Origin: Epiperipatus broadwayi
Lineage: Eukaryota > Onychophora > Udeonychophora > Euonychophora > Peripatidae
Reading direction: 5' to 3'
Assembly: GCA_028023455.1 (NCBI GenBank)
Contig: JAQFVV010006312.1
Coordinates: 188,001-252,000 of the forward strand
Length of the DNA stretch: 64,000 bases
The position numbers were made by a program, and so were the translations under genes. The number at the start of each line of letters is the position of its first letter. The first letter of the stretch is position 1. Of the stretch, positions 50,601-63,773 are shown one piece after another. The notes beneath the pieces are model-generated. The model was not told where the DNA came from and did not search any database. It saw only the letters and a list, made by a program, of their open reading frames with translations.

Positions 50601-50950
50601 ATAATAAAATAGAAATGAGGAGATAGTATTTATGAAATAGAAATAAACCTTAACTTTTGATGTTAATAAGAAATTATCAATTACTACAAATTAACAATTC
50701 CTGAAGTTAAGCAAGTTTTTTTCATAACCATATAATAATAGCTTTTTGTTGGGGTCTTTTAAGTAAAAGGAGTCCTCTTTTACTTCAAACTCAAGAAAAC
50801 TATTTTGAAAAGCTATGATAGGTTTATGAGAAAAACTTGCTTAGACTCAGGAATTGTTAATTAGTAATAATTGATAATTTCTTAGCAACATCAAAATTTA
50901 CAGTTTCTCTCTATTTCATGGATATTATCTCCTCATTTCTATTTTATTAT
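50601..50950. mobile_element. Foldback element, family F4 (about 350 bp)
   Basis: The left arm at about 50601-50746 is the reverse complement of 50806-50950 with modest divergence. The ends read ATAATAAAATAGAAATGAGG and its complement. The centre contains a second near-palindrome (AAGTAAAAGGAG and CTCTTTTACTT), so almost the whole element folds on itself. No frame. Outer TA/AT tracts hide any target-site duplication. Single copy in this window. Confidence 0.82.
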
Positions 50951-53900
50951 TATAACAACAATCCATATAAACATTTAATTATATATATATATTGAAGCAG
51001 TCAAATCTGTTGCACATATTTTGCTTCACTGTCTGGTGATATTAGGAACATTCAAACAGAGGTTCAAACTCAGTTTTATACTCATAAATCACTAGAGAGT
51101 GCATGTACACATATGCACACAATTATATCCCCCTTTTGTTAGTTAAGCATTATTTTGATTAAATAATACTGATTTAATTTTGAAATATTTAAAGTTCCAT
51201 CACTGTAAATAGTCAAGCATATGTGTGTATGTGTTACAGATAAATGATATAATTATATTTTATTAAATATGTTTCATTTTTTTATTTTTTTTATTCGTGT
51301 ATTATTTTATTTGGGCTGACATATTACCAGAGAAAGTTCTAGAGAGTAATTAAAATCTTGCTGACAGTTATAAACAAAAGAACGTGCCTTGTTTAAATTT
51401 AAAATGTCTTTTGTAAAGATTTATTTTAAAAGATCCTCCATTAATGGAAAATATATCTCTTGAATCTATTTCCAACTCAAAATAGATTGAAACAATACTC
51501 CCTTGAACTTATCTCATCATCATCTTTTAACTAATTATAACAGTTGACTGTTAATGCAGATCCAGGTCTTGCCAGAGGCAGGCAAATAGAAAAGTACTAG
51601 GTTTCAGTGGCATATAAATACAGCCCAAATTTCTATGTTAAACAGTCTGCATTTTATTTTCAGAAGGTGTTGAAGGATGAACCTGCATCACTCAAATTTT
51701 AAAAATATGGCTCATGAGTAGAATGAAAAATTTGCTTTCCTGATCTTTCCAAAATCAGCTCCATACTGCTATACTCCCATGCCATCGCCTCTTAAAGACT
51801 GTTTAAATGAACTCTTAAGCTAACTCTGAAAGGATGCCAGCCATTATTTTCCCAAAAATCTGCCTTGCTGACTTTATTTTTCAAATTATCTTGCTATATG
51901 CATATTCAGCCATCAAGTCTTCAAACAACAGAAGGTAATCCTCTACTACAAATATGAACTTTAAAACCTCCATCTATATGCTTTTTAATGCCTTTAAAAT
52001 GTAACTTTAAAATCTCCATCTATGTGCTTTTTATTTTATTTAAATTGTAACTTTAAAACTTCCATCTATGTATTTTTTTATATTACTTAAAATGTAAATC
52101 TACCTATTTCACAAGCGGCGATGTAGTGCCGATTATTATTAATTTCCTAAAATAATGACTTTCTCTAATGCACAAATCTAATTTTATTTTTTAAACATAC
52201 TTGCTGGGTTTCACTCTTGCTGTCTTATTATTTTAAATATGGTAAACTTTTAACTTTATTTTATGTTTGAATATATATTATTTAATATGCTAATAATTCA
52301 ATCTAGCGAACTGATCTCATCTTAATTTTCTATTCTGCCATTATGGAATTTTAAATAATTAAATGTAAGCTTTCTTACTAAACCCAAAGTTTGCTCGATT
52401 GAATACCATTATTGATTGTTCTATGTGGTTCATGGCATACTATCCGTTGCCATATTTAAAGATATCAATTTACTATTATCTAAACACTATTGATTTTGTA
52501 AATTTTAATATTGAGTAAAGTGAAGCTTTGTGTCCTTACCTGTGCTAGTAATCTATCATTTTTCTTATCATGCCATCTAACATGATGATTTTAATTAATT
52601 TTTCTATGTATCAAGCATATTGATATTTGTTTAATGATGGGAACTACATATTCTCCCCCTTTATGTTTGACTTTCTTACCAATATTTAAGGTCAATTACG
52701 TACCATTAAGGATGGTTTAAACTGTATTATGTCATTATGCCAGACTTTATTATTTACAAGGGCCTTAATACATCAGCATCATTACAGACCCGAAACTCAT
52801 TAGCATTGCTTACCCTTGATAATGTTATAACATTTATATCTTGCTTTGTCAAACTACCTGGCAATCCCGGATTATTTTGTAGGGCACATTTCTTAAAGGA
52901 GTTTGGAAGCACCAACTCCATAGGTTGTTTCAGGTTGTAGCTAGACTCTGCATAGGATAACATCAGAGAATCCCAAAACCATGAAATTTCTGCCAACTAT
53001 TTCTTTAGATGCCATCTGTCATAAGTGCAGATGAGCTTTATGTTAGTTTAAGTTGATGAAGCTTCTCGACCTTTCTGGTGTTATCATATCGGTCAGCATC
53101 GCAGTTATTAATATTTTACATTCCCCACTATTAGTCTATAAGTCATAATGCTATGATTTTATAAACCATCCCAATCTTTCACATATTTATATTTTATCAG
53201 TTAGAAATGTCATGTTTTAAAGTTTATTTAAGCTATCTGCCTCCTCATTAAACAATCTTTAGATGTGCTGAGAAATAACTTTCGGTAAACCCTACCAAAA
53301 TCTAATAATGTAACCAAATGTGCAAATAAATGTTTTCTTCTTAAATCATTAACAAAAATCGTTAAAGACTGTATACATTTTGTAATTTGTCATATACTTT
53401 AATTTGCCCATATGATAAATTGTAATAAAACCAAATTACATTTGTTTGAAATTCATCAGATCATTTATGTTTTTATTAAATAGATCATGGTGTCCAGAAT
53501 AAAAATCTTGTAAATTTGATATCTTTCATAAGCATATTAAGCCGCATCATTTTGATTATTTATTGATTTTATTCATATTTGTGCCTGGTATTTACGTATT
53601 CATTAATCATTAATCTATGCTCCAATATGTCATTTATGGAATGTGCAAATCACTACCGATAATTAAGTGAAAATGCAGATAGTATTAATTATGGGTAAAT
53701 AGATTCATGTATATTTCTTGTATATTCTCCATATTTTTTTATCCAAAATTCTAACCAATTATTATTATTATAAATAAATTAATAATTTAATAAGTTATTC
53801 TTTGGTTCTATTTTGTTCTTTCCATGCATGCACATCTGTGATTATATTGCATCATATATGATTGAGTCCACTTGCCCTTAAGCTTGTCTATGACATTTGG

Positions 53901-54220
53901 CAATGATTCATAGCAAATTGTAAGATAGTTAAAAGGTAGCTCATCTTATTAAAAGGGGGAGATTATAGGTCAGATTAACCAATTTTTTATAGGTCTTTTG
54001 TTTCTCTGCTGTCGCTCTGGGACAGGAATTAATAGAATTTTATTTGTTATCATCAGAAATGTTGTTCATGATGTTATAGATTTGGAAATTAGGCAATAGG
54101 GTAGAGTTCATGATTATTCCTGACTTATGTATCTTGCATATGATTGGACTTGAGGTACTTTTGCCTAGATGCTAGATCTTGTTAGACAAACATACAATTC
54201 TGACTGGTACAATATATATA
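50951..54220. other. Region without supported genes
   Basis: Composition is less AT-biased at 51540-53100. A minus-strand 80-codon frame (52754-52996) contains SYNLKQPMELVLPNSFKKC and has possible splice signals (TTATCCTATGCAG and AAGG|GTAAGC), but I recognise no family. A purine run AAAAGGGGGAGATTATAGG at about 53949 resembles an LTR-retrotransposon polypurine tract without a confirmed LTR. A tandem array lies at 51957-52095. Confidence 0.45.
51957..52095. repeat. Three-unit tandem array, about 45-bp unit
   Basis: Three imperfect units of AACTTTAAAACCTCCATCTA, TGCTTTTTA and TTTAAAATGT, starting at about 51957, 52003 and 52048. Confidence 0.9.
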
Positions 54221-54450
54221 TATAATTGAAATAATATTTTTAACGGTTTATAAACAATTACAAACAATCTTAAAATTCGCAGAAGTACTTTCGGTTACTT
54301 TCTAACCTGCCTCAACTGCCATTAAGAAAGTAACTGAAAGTACTTCTGCAGATTTTAAGATTGTTTGTAATTGTTTATAAACCGTTAAAAATATTATTTC
54401 AATTATAATTACAATATTGTTTTTAATTAACGGATATTTTATTTATTTTA
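54221..54450 (-). mobile_element. Foldback element, family F1, copy 2
   Basis: Arms at about 54222-54302 and 54326-54405 match the outer part of the copy at 1338-1730 (GCAGAAGTACTTTCGGTTAC, AACCTGCCTCAACTGC). The asymmetric leader (TTTTTAATTAACGGATATTT) is on the right here, so this copy is inverted. The inner arm sequence of copy 1 (GCGGAAGCAAACGTCATC and following) is missing, leaving a shorter hairpin. Both edges are TA-rich. Confidence 0.87.
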
Positions 54451-54470
54451 TATATATATATATATTATTA

Positions 54471-54613
54471 CAAACCAGTGAACACTTAGATAACCCCAAT
54501 ATCAATAACAATCAACAATTTCTAACTGTTTTCAAGGCAACCTCCTTTTAAAAATAAAGATGGAAATTATTGATTGTTATTGATATTGGATTGTCTAAGT
54601 GTTGACTGGTTTT
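54471..54613. mobile_element. Hairpin element, family F3, complete copy
   Basis: Arms at about 54472-54522 and 54563-54612 (AAACCAGTGAACACTTAGAT; ATATCAATAACAATCAACAA and complements) with a 40-bp loop carrying TTTTCAAGGCAACCTCC. A partial copy is at 23951-24046. No coding capacity. Confidence 0.82.
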
Positions 54614-57600
54614 TAATGATTATTTATAAACTCATTTAGCTTTAAGTATTATTACACTAAACTTACACAATAATTGTAATAAACAAAAGAAGGATACTTC
54701 CCAAAAAAATTAAATTTAATGTTTATATTATGTAATAATAGAGATTAACTATATTCAAAATATACTTTAAATTTGATACTTAGTTAATGATTATATTTTC
54801 ATTATACATATGTATATCACAAAGATCAGTTTAATATTGCTCAAAAAAAAATGAAAGAGAAAATGTAAGATTTTAATAGTTTTCCTTTTTAGAGTAAATA
54901 TTTACATATCAGACACATTGGTTGGCTAGATTTTGGACTGACAACATGGAGCCAAACCTGCTTGAAAAAGAATTTAAATCATACACAGGTTAATTCTATC
55001 ATGGAAGATTAAACAAACTAAGTTGAAGCTTATTTAGCTTTATCAATGTATTCTTCAGTCTAAATATAGTTTGTAACAAAATTAAAAATATTTCTATCAA
55101 AATTATTATTTAAAATATTTTTTAAAGTGTCAAAAATAGTGAAAACTTTTAAAATTTCAAGATATTAATATTATATTAAGAAATAAAAAAAATACATCTA
55201 AAACCTGCTGAATGGTGTGTCAAATATATTTCTGTTTTATCAAGTTGGTTTTTTAATTCTTGAAAAGAAAAGTAGAGTTGTTATCAATTAGCCCTCGTAC
55301 ACCATGTTATGTCACTGTTTCCATGCAAAAGCACAGAAATATACTGCTCACATGACCTATAGAACAGTTCTCTTCATATTAAACCACTAAGCAGCTTTTG
55401 TGCTTTGAGATACTATCACAAACTTCACAGATCGCTACAGTATGATGTGGGGGTGTGTAGAATTCAAGTTGTCTTCAGACTTTGCATGTGCATTTGAAAT
55501 ACTTATTTTTCAGATGACCTGATGTAGTTTTAGATAGTATTAATTCGCTTCCGTACACATATTTTTAAGGTTAAATGAATTTCAAAAGTGTATGTTCTAG
55601 CATTATACAGAAATCATGCATAAAATGTTTTTGCACAGAGACAGCTACAAGACTTTCAAAGCATAAGCTTGGCATTAATCAGAGGGGAATTTTAAAATCG
55701 AATTGTGTTTTGTGAATTGTTTTAAAATAGTGTTGAAACCTTTTTTTTTTTTTGATCAGATGGTAATTGGAAAAAGGAAATATTAGATTAAATAATTTTG
55801 GTTTTCAAAATGCTATGTATGTTGTGATGGATGATCCTTTGGATCATCAAAACCATCAGATCTCCCTCCCTGCAAATTCCAGCACTACACACTGACTTGG
55901 ATAATGTTTTCAAAATTGTCATGCATGTAAAATCATCAGATCCCCTCCCTGTGAATTCCAGCACTATGCTCTGCCATGTATAGTGTTGTATCAGAGTAGA
56001 GTAAATAAAAGGAAATTGTAAATCAGCCCAGTAACATCATATCTATTGGTTTTTGACTAACAACAGAGCCATCAAGTGTTGTGCAGGGACTACTTGAAAA
56101 TAACCAAAAATAGTAGTAATTATAAAATTAAAACAGGAAAAACTCTCCATACAGTAGTGCCACTCAGTGCAAGGCAGCATAATCAATGGCTTATGCATAA
56201 AATCCCTATTTAGTGCCTACACATATCAATGAGGAGCATTGGATCTGAGAGCAGTGCACCTAGATCTTAGAAATGCTGATCATGTGATGTTTAGTGATTT
56301 AATTATAAAATTACAAATTATTTTATATTTATTAATAAAAATATCATTTAAATATATAAAATTACATTTAAAATAAAAAAAAGACAAATAAAACAAAATT
56401 AATTTTTACCAGATTGTGCAACAAGTAATTGAAACTAGAATAGTTCTAAGTTCTTATCATCTGATTAGACCTGCCTCTGAACTGAAAACTAATAACAAAT
56501 TCTTTATCAGTAAAAATAAATTACTAAATGGAACATAACTTACCTAAATAATTAACTAATACAAAGTGATGCCAGACTAGAGCAGAACTATTGTAAACAA
56601 AATATATAAGCAGTGCCACAGTTGTCCAGAACAGATATAGACTCAGGAAAGATTAAAATGAGCCAATATTTGAGTATGGAGGCAGTAATTCTAATTGCTA
56701 TTTAATAATATCCTTTATTGTATATAAAATATATACAAAAATAATAATAATTAGAAATAAATATCAGACTAATTATACTTATACGTGTATACTAATCTCA
56801 ATATCATTTTTATGTTATTGAAAATGTAAAACTGCATTTAATATTTATAATCAATATTTGTATAATATTTTATGTCGCAAACCTGTTAAATTATATGTAT
56901 GTAAGATGATAACAGATGGACAACTGGTGGCTTTAATTTGATCTCAAGACATTGTAAAAGGCTAGGATGATGAGATACGAAGGTTTGCTAATATGAAAAA
57001 GAATCTATAAATAAAAAAATCTACTTTAAACTCAGAAAGACTTTCATTCTGTAGTAGATTGACATTTGTTAAAAATGACGTGATGTGATCATGTGAGTGA
57101 CTGTACTATAATGCTTAATTTTTTAATACTTTATATTATTTTAAATTTAAAGTTATTCGTGTTGTAATTTTTTGGGGTTATATTTGTCAATATTGTCTGT
57201 GAAACTTAATCAACTAAATTCAATTAATGTTGTATTTAATTAAAATGACATTTTGTGGAGCAATAATATAGAATTTAAAATAAAAAACATTTGTAGAACA
57301 AAATATTTAGAGAAAGTAGTACAAAATACAATAATAGTTTGAAGGGTTTTTCCCCCAGAATTAAATCTTTCGATCAATCTTTTCTTCAAAAAAATCTTTC
57401 ACTTAATCAAAACAAAACATTTTTTCAAGATTTTTTTAATGTAAAAATTATGCGGCGCTATTAATTGAGCAAAACCTTGCCTTCTTTTAAAAAATAATAA
57501 TAATTATCTGTTAATAAATTTTCTTAGAGCAACATATAATCATTTAAAATTATCTTTACATATTAAAAAAATATTCTTAGATCAGTAATTTTTAGTTGCA

Positions 57601-59526
57601 GTAGCTATTAATCAGGTAAAGCTTGAAAAAGAAAATTACACGAAACCATAAAAGTTTTACATCGCTACACCTTTTTATCTTATAATAAAGACTTAGAGTT
57701 AATAATATAAAAAAAAAAATTTAATATTTTTTTATATATCTTGCGTATGATGACGCAAACAGCATGAACGCACGCACACACATATGTCTATGCATGTGTC
57801 CAGCCTAATTTTTAATTCCAGAGTTCAGTATTTGCAGCTCATATACTAATCACAGACTGATGTCAATATTCATATATAGTTTACGTAGCGCTTATAAGAA
57901 TATGAGTTAATAATACTAGCCACAATAGATTACTTTGACATATAATTTATTTTGAAATAAAAACTGCAAGAGACTTATCAAAATTAATGAATGATATATA
58001 TACTTTCAAATGCTTTGACATCTACATTTAAAAAATTTTTCAAGGAATTAAAGAATTCATATTATTAAAACTAATTTTTTTATTTGGTTTATTGTCATAG
58101 TGGAATGATGACTCTCAAGGCCCATTGGTTTCGATTCAAGTCTATCACTTCCGATGCTCAACTTTTTATGAACACTCAAGCAATAAACAGTCAAATAACT
58201 AAATTTGAATTACATTACTTTTTTTTAATTTGGTTTTTTAATTAACTAACTACTGTAAGCAATTGTAGTAAAATTAAAATGACAATTTTTAAACAGTAGA
58301 CATTGTATTATTAAATATCACATAGGTGTGAGTGACTATAAAAGTAAGACATCTCTTTCACTAGTAATAAAAACTATATACTGTAGAATCTTTTTATATA
58401 TATATACTCAATGCAGAAAAACTCATCTAAACAAATTAAATTAACTTGTGTCTAAACTAATTTTTTTTATCATATTTATGAATATTTTTATATATTTTTT
58501 TTTTTCTATATTAGTTTTATTTATTGGGACTTTATGTATTCAAAAGCTGTGGTTTCACATGCTAAGCTCCTTTAAATTTTGATAAAATGTACAGATATAC
58601 TTGATAGTAGTGTTAATGTATAAGGAATCGTGTCAGTAGGATATGGCAGGATAAATTGGTTAATAAGGTCTAAATATTGTAATCCTTTATGAATTAGGTT
58701 TTTCACTCTCCTTAGTAGTAAGAGAGTGGGCTGATATTTCTATGACATAGCAATACAGGATTATCTTTTTACTATTTCTTTGTGTGCATATAACCACAAA
58801 TATTTTTTTAATTAATCAAACAATTTTAGTGAATTATTTATTTTTATTATTTGAAATTAAATTTAGAGCCCATATTGTTCTCATTTAAATCTTATTTCCA
58901 TTCAGTATTTAAATAATTTGTTTATGTTCATGGGCCTGCTAATGCTCTAGATTGAGAATTTGTTGGAATATTGACCAATTTAAAAACAGGATATTATGTC
59001 ATGGCTGTAATTATTTATTATTGATAGTTTCCCTGTAATGAAAATAGCCCTATGTAAACCTATTTAGTACAATCTGATTATAAATTAAACTACTAAATAA
59101 TGCTATTCTTAGTCAAATCTTCATATAGATGTTTTTAACTTGATGATGATCAGAAAATATGACTTGTTTTTTTAGCATTTTCTGGTGTGATTTTTGTAAA
59201 ATGAAGAATACATGGTTTATCATCTTCATAATTCTAGTTATTAACTGAGAATTAAGTTAAGAAAAATTCAATTTTTTTTTACTGCTGATACTCACTAATT
59301 TTTTCTTACTGGTACATAAATGGTGCATAATTACAAAAAAAACCCATACATCTCCACATATTCATGCATTATTCATTTTTTCTACTGGTATACAAATGAT
59401 GGCTAATATATTCCTCTTGTTTTCTATTGTTACAATGCATTTACTGTGAAATCAGCATAATGGAAAGTTTTTAAAAAAATTTGTTTGTATGTGATATATA
59501 TGTTACAGTTAAAATAATAAATCTGG
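54614..59526. other. Region without recognisable genes
   Basis: Contains an imperfect direct repeat at about 55851-55895 and 55929-55976 (ATCAGATC, CCCTCCCTG, AATTCCAGCACTA). A possible tRNA-like promoter pair lies at about 58095-58140. CpG-bearing patches occur at 55280-55560 and 57720-57900 without a frame I can assign. Confidence 0.55.
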
Positions 59527-61970
59527 TTATTATTAATAATTACTAGATCCTTTGGTCAAAATGATTAAAAAACCATGAAAATCCCATTGAGCAGGTAATT
59601 ATTAATAATTATCACTAGGAGTCTGGTAAATATAATAAAAATATGTAGTTTAATATTATTGGTTATTATTTTAATATTTAATGATTTTTATTTATTGTTG
59701 TATTATTTATCAAATTATGATAAAATTATACAAATAATGAATACAAAACAAATAAGAAAACTTTACTTAGTTAAAACTTTTACATTTTTATAAAATTATA
59801 AACAATTACAAACTATTTATATATAAAATAACATTGCAAAACTATTTATTTTTGCATGAAGAGCTTTTGTGGCATTTAGAATTGCAAAGGAATTTTGATT
59901 TTTTACATTTGCAATGATATGAGTCACAATGCAACATTGAAATCCTTGATCATCTGAATTGGAATTCCTGTGAGTACACTCTCTTAAATTTATTTCCATA
60001 CCTGGAACATCATTAAATGAAATAAAATTTTCTTTGCAACTGTAAATTCATTCCTGATATAAAATTGATTTAAAATGCCATATATTGTATTGAGTTTATA
60101 TAAGTTACTATTTTTAACTGGTATTATAACAGCAATAATATTCGGGTTATGAGTTTTAGCTCTATATACATCTGGGATCCTTATCTGAATGCATTCTTCT
60201 GTATTTGCAATTGGAAATTTAGTCTTTGAAAGTCATAACATTTTTTTGCTTGCTTATTCAGATTCTTTTTAGCACAGTTTTGAGCATTGTCAATTTTGCC
60301 AAAGATTTCATCAAGTGCAAAAAAAAAATCTTTTTTGGACTGTTCATTATTTTAAATACTGCCAGAATTTTTTTCTTTATTATTTTCCATGTCATTTGCA
60401 ATATTTCAGAAAAATATGGTTAATTTATGATTTATCTAAAACCCTCATTTCTATTTTTGTTCAGTTATTCACCAGGTATTAACTGCAAGACTTCCACATT
60501 ATCATTATTCTCTGTCCTCTTCTCTGGAGTTCCGCATCACTATTGTATTGAATTTTTAATATCATCTCAAGATCTTATTCCCTAGTGATTTCTGATAAAG
60601 TTTCAACTGGCAAATATGCTTTCAAATATATTCTAGATTTACAAGCAAACATAGCCTCATTGGGATTGTAGTATATTCTGGAATGATGGTTCTATTTTCC
60701 ATTAAATTGAATAAATTTTAATCTTTTTGACAATTTGGTTGTATTGTTTATTTCAAGCCAAATAGATAACATATTTTCAATGTCTTGATTTGTTTTTTCA
60801 ACTGAGACTTGTGGCTGTTGATGTCTCAGTTTTCCATGATCAAATTTAAGTTCATCTCACATTTTACAGATTTCTTCAATAATCTGTTCACATATTCTCA
60901 GCCATTGTCCATTTCTAAGATGCATGATGCTCCAAATATTGTAAATATATCTAATAATTGGTAAGAAACTTCCTTGGCATCTTTTGTTTTTAAAGTTCTT
61001 AGTTGAAAAAATTTTGTAAGATGGTGTCTTGATAGGCCATTATAAATATATAATTCACATCTGTTTGTGATTGCCTGTCTATGAGATCAACTTGACATCT
61101 CAAACTGAATTGACTGCTTTTAATTCATTTCACAATAAGCCCTGCATTTGAAATGCTTACTTTCTTTTGACAGTGTTCACAAATATTTAAATACAGTATA
61201 ACAATTTCTATGGCAATGTTCTTATACTTTTTGCCTTAAACTCTTTCATCAATTGCAATATGGATGTCATGAATTAATTGAAAATTCTCTTCCTAAAAAG
61301 TGTAATATATAATTGATTCATTTTCATTTTTAACTAGTACAATGACTTTTTCAATACTTCCAATTTTTACAATATTGCATCTTGATAAATATTGTTATTC
61401 TGCTTGTGATTTGCTGGAAAACTTCTCTTTGTTTTTGTTTTTTTAACTTTAAGCAAAAATGAATAATACTCTTCTTTTGTAAATAATTTATGCTTTTTTT
61501 TCTTTTTCAATTTCAAATTATTTATTTGATCATTAAATCATTTCTTTCTTATGTCTAAACTCTCCATTATGCTTATGGGTAATGTAAAATTAATGAAAAT
61601 GTAAAACATTGTGCCATCCATACTAGTGCTAGACATAAATAAAAAAACAATCTCTTCCAATAATGTAATAATCATCACTAAATTAATAGTTAACAAAAAC
61701 ACAACTGATATGACTTGTTTCCTCTGGAATATGGAAAAGTTACAATCTAATCTTAAAATTTATTAAATGTTACAATGTGTGAACATATGTGTTAATCTAA
61801 CCATACTGAAATGTATTAAATTTACTGTTGATAATTGTGAATCTAACATTATTGAAATTTATTAAATTTACCATTCAGAGTTGAGAATTATGAATAACTA
61901 CCAGTTCATGTGATAATTTTTTTTTTAATTAATCATTTTGCCCATCTTAGTTGGTTATTATTAATAATAA
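59527..61970 (-). mobile_element. Candidate DNA transposon carrying a KRBA2-like integrase
   Basis: The decayed integrase gene at 59842-61515 is bracketed by inverted ends. The left end has TTATTATTAATAAT (59527-59540), 16 bp, then CAAAATGATTAA (59557-59568). The right end has the reverse complements of both blocks in the same order and with the same 16-bp spacing (61970-61957 and 61940-61929). The outer block is low in complexity, so the match could be partly chance. No target-site duplication was established. If real, the element is about 2.4 kb. Confidence 0.45.
59842..61515 (-). pseudogene. KRBA2-like integrase gene, decayed
   Basis: Minus-strand fragments in order: a Lys-rich N-terminus (KLFTKEEYYSFLLK, about 61500), an HHCC-like zinc motif remnant (ICEHCQKK, about 61165), RCQVDLIDRQSQ (about 61090), LEMDNG followed by EYVN (about 60905), HQQPQVSVEKTNQDIE (about 60800), then SMLS-like and NRT segments, and a Cys-rich tail ending KCKKSKFLCNSKCHKSSSCKNK-like with a TAG stop at 59842. 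D (VDLID), D (MDNG) and E (SVEK) fit a DDE integrase core; the D-to-E distance is about 36 residues, close to D-35-E. This layout matches the KRBA2/SCAND3-type integrases of animals, which derive from Gypsy/Ginger-type integrase. Many frameshifts and stops; one TGA stands where DNGR would have Arg (CGA to TGA). Family recognition is from memory of the motifs. Confidence 0.78.
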
Positions 61971-63773
61971 CTAGTAATTATTAATACAAACTGATTAATC
62001 ATTTCAACTATAACATATATATTGAATTGATATGGCTATATCAATGCCATTCTTGACAGAAAGCACATCTACACAAAATATCTAGACTTTCCTTTTTATT
62101 TTAAGCTATCCTGAATTATCCAGTAATAATGGAGAGATATCTACATGAAAGTTACATTTACCATCAAAATAACCTCAATACTCAGATTCAATAACCATTT
62201 TGAATTATTTTTTCTTTAATATTTATGGAGGGTATTAGCTACGGACAGCATACTACTTATATAGATGTACTAAAATATAGGTTATATGTGCTACTAAAAT
62301 ATTAACGAGGCATATATGTGCTTAGCTTATACAAAATAATTATAAATAATTTATTTTAAAAAATGAAATGATTGCATATGAATAATTATTAATAATACAT
62401 AACTTATAAATGCCAAATACTTTTTTCTCTATTGATCAATTAATGTATATACTTTCAATTAATATTAATAATTGAACAGATATTAATAAGCATGTTAGAT
62501 AAATTAAACTTGAACATTATTTTAATATTTCTCAAGAACAACAATATCATTCTTTATGACTTATGATATTCACAGATTCCCATAATGGAAATCAATGAAC
62601 ATCTAATGCCATGATAAGTTTTCCCATGAAATACAAAATAAGTCATAACTGCTTTATTATATAAAATTAGTACAAATTAACCCTCTGAATAAATGCACAG
62701 AATGCAGTGAGGCATACATAAATCATAAATATATAAGCAATCCAATTAATAATGGAAATCAAGCAAGACAGTGGTGTTAAGGTGTTACTATCAATCCTCA
62801 CTTTACATTATATGTATCTTATGCACCTGTCAGTAACTATTTCATTATCATTAAAATAATGTTGTACCTAATAAATCACTTATTTATACATCCATGCATA
62901 TAACACAGACATGACATAGCAGAGTAATAACATATATTAAAATTCATGTATGGTTATGCTCAAAATAAATAACTATATACAAAATAAAATCTTTTAACTT
63001 CTCATTAATCTCTAATTTTTTAATGCATGTAGATGTCAGTCAGTTGCCACTGATAAGTCTATTCAATGTCTTGATCATTAAATCTCATTTTTAAATTATA
63101 TAGTTTACACAATAATATTGCTTTGTTTCCCTAAAAATGAAATATAACCCCAAAATAAGCTCTAGCATGATTTTTCAGGATGCTTGTAATATAAACCTTG
63201 CCCCAAATATAATTCCTATTTAAGATTGTCAATCAGATAGACAAATTTCATTTATGCATTGAAACACATGATCATAGAAAATTTTATGAAGAGGGACTCA
63301 AAAATAGTCAGAATTTTGTAATAAAAAAATGTATATTTATGTTTAAGTGTTGCTAATCAAATGCTATGCACTAATCTAAATAAGTTTTTCATTTTTCAAA
63401 ATAGTATGGAAACGCTAAGTAATGACTTTTAAAACCTCCATTGTTTTTTTCTTTGCCACTTCTAAGTCCCAGAGATTAAAAAGAAGCCACACAGAGCAGG
63501 AGCAAGCAAATGTGTTGAATGGATAAGCTTGGTCATGCTGGATTTAATTAAAAATTGTTTTATACTCAAGCTTTATGTGCTAGAAAAGCATATCATGATG
63601 AAACATGTACTTCTCATTTTGCCACAAACCAGGACATTTATGTTTTACTGCATCATGCAATAATTTTATAATTTGTAGATTTTAAATGCCAATTGATTAC
63701 AAATGAATTCTGAGTAAACATTCTACTTGTATCTAAAAGAAATCAGCATCACTTTGATATCTGACTCACTCAC
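61971..63773. other. AT-rich region, probably intronic
   Basis: No frames or repeats of note. If the exon at 63774-63898 is real, this stretch is the beginning of the intron that follows it on the minus strand. Confidence 0.5.

Noticed and set aside
53949-54215. LTR retrotransposon 3' end after an AAAAGGGGGAGA purine run
   Set aside because: No second LTR, no TG...CA ends with a target-site duplication, and no pol sequence identified upstream.
55284-55310. Mariner-like inverted-repeat end (minus-strand GTGTACGAGGGCTAATTGAT)
   Set aside because: Only one end is visible, with no transposase frame and no partner repeat found nearby.
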